DNA from: Leptogranulimonas caecicola
Lineage (GTDB): Bacteria; Actinomycetota; Coriobacteriia; Coriobacteriales; Atopobiaceae
DNA: 64,000 nucleotides
Direction of reading: 5' to 3'
NCBI RefSeq assembly: GCF_023168405.1
Contig: NZ_AP025285.1
Coordinates: 1,176,001 to 1,240,000, forward strand
This document shows, piece by piece, positions 63,908 through 64,000 of this stretch. Made by a program: the position numbers and the translations under genes. Positions within the stretch are counted from its first letter, which is position 1, and the number at the start of each line of letters is the position of its first letter. The notes beneath the pieces are model-generated. The model had not been told where the DNA came from, searched no databases, and worked only from the letters and a program-made list of their open reading frames with translations.

Positions 63908-63928
63908 GGATGCGTCAGCTATGGCTTG

Positions 63929-64000
63929 CTAAAGAAGTTCCACATGGTTGTCCTTTACGGTAAGCCCCACTTGGCCCGCCAAAAGATTTCGCAACGGCTT
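63929..64000 (-). CDS. C-terminal end of an unidentified protein (partial)
   Basis: The last 23 residues of a minus-strand frame (KPLRNLLAGQVGLTVKDNHV then ELL and TAG) run off the window end. The reading is coding-like, but the fragment is too short to identify. It would be upstream of the yugP operon, separated by the SOS box region. Confidence 0.45.
   Translation of the reverse strand, partial: KPLRNLLAGQVGLTVKDNHVELL

Noticed and set aside
1-64000. CRISPR array, insertion sequence, phage or restriction genes
   Set aside because: No regularly spaced repeats, transposase or integrase motifs were seen. The dispersed 9-base word is not regularly spaced and has no spacers.

Overview
The window looks like the chromosome of an anaerobic, rod-shaped, moderately GC-rich actinobacterium, most likely class Coriobacteriia (Atopobiaceae/Coriobacteriaceae type). 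This rests on gene content: a class III (oxygen-sensitive) ribonucleotide reductase with its activase, an arginine deiminase energy pathway, Pta/AckA acetate fermentation, ATP-type PEP carboxykinase, an mreBCD/PBP2 rod-shape operon and a UDP-galactopyranose mutase. The species is not assigned. No phage, IS element, CRISPR array or rRNA operon was seen.

Layout. 1-6.5 kb (minus): rod-shape operon mreB-mreC-mreD-mrdA (cut by the window edge), preceded by a TPR membrane protein, a cyclophilin and a zinc-ribbon membrane protein. 6.5-11.8 kb (minus): a divergent aconitase overlapping the end of a CtpE-like P-type ATPase gene, then tRNA-Arg(CCG). 12-21.4 kb (plus): a near-complete aromatic amino acid locus, aroF-tyrA-aroB-aroA-aroC-pheA-aroE/aroK, followed after a gap by an unusual PTS EIIB-AroQ fusion; together these cover all seven steps to chorismate plus the prephenate branches to Phe and Tyr. 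22-26 kb: a YgjP-like metallopeptidase and nrdD/nrdG with NrdR-like boxes upstream. 26.6-37.3 kb (minus): trpS, then a large arginine catabolism region (arcA, arcB, two very similar ArcD-type permeases, an ArcT-like aminotransferase and a YfcC/ArcD-family carrier) without arcC.

38-42.4 kb (plus): an enlarged polyphosphate kinase overlapping an RNA m5U methyltransferase gene. 42.4-48.2 kb: P1-family peptidase, Maf, DJ-1/PfpI protein, HAD phosphatase, a glycosyltransferase and Glf. 48.4-60.2 kb: pta, pckA, a flavodoxin-like 4Fe-4S protein, a substrate-binding protein followed by a fused ABC permease-ATPase, an oxidoreductase, an aldose epimerase-like protein, manA, a GntR regulator and ackA. 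60.4-64 kb (minus): a small Cys-rich redox protein, HIT protein and a yugP-xseA-xseB operon under a LexA-like SOS box, then the end of another gene.

The most striking signal is a dispersed short word. TTCTCGGCA (or its complement) occurs 20 times by my reading where about 0.5 is expected by chance; ten copies extend to GGGYTTCTCGGCA. It occurs in several reading frames of unrelated genes, in non-conserved protein linkers (as AEKP), and as inverted pairs forming long hairpins between genes. This distribution resembles DNA uptake signal sequences of Neisseria and Pasteurellaceae and may mark an undescribed uptake- or recombination-type signal in this lineage.
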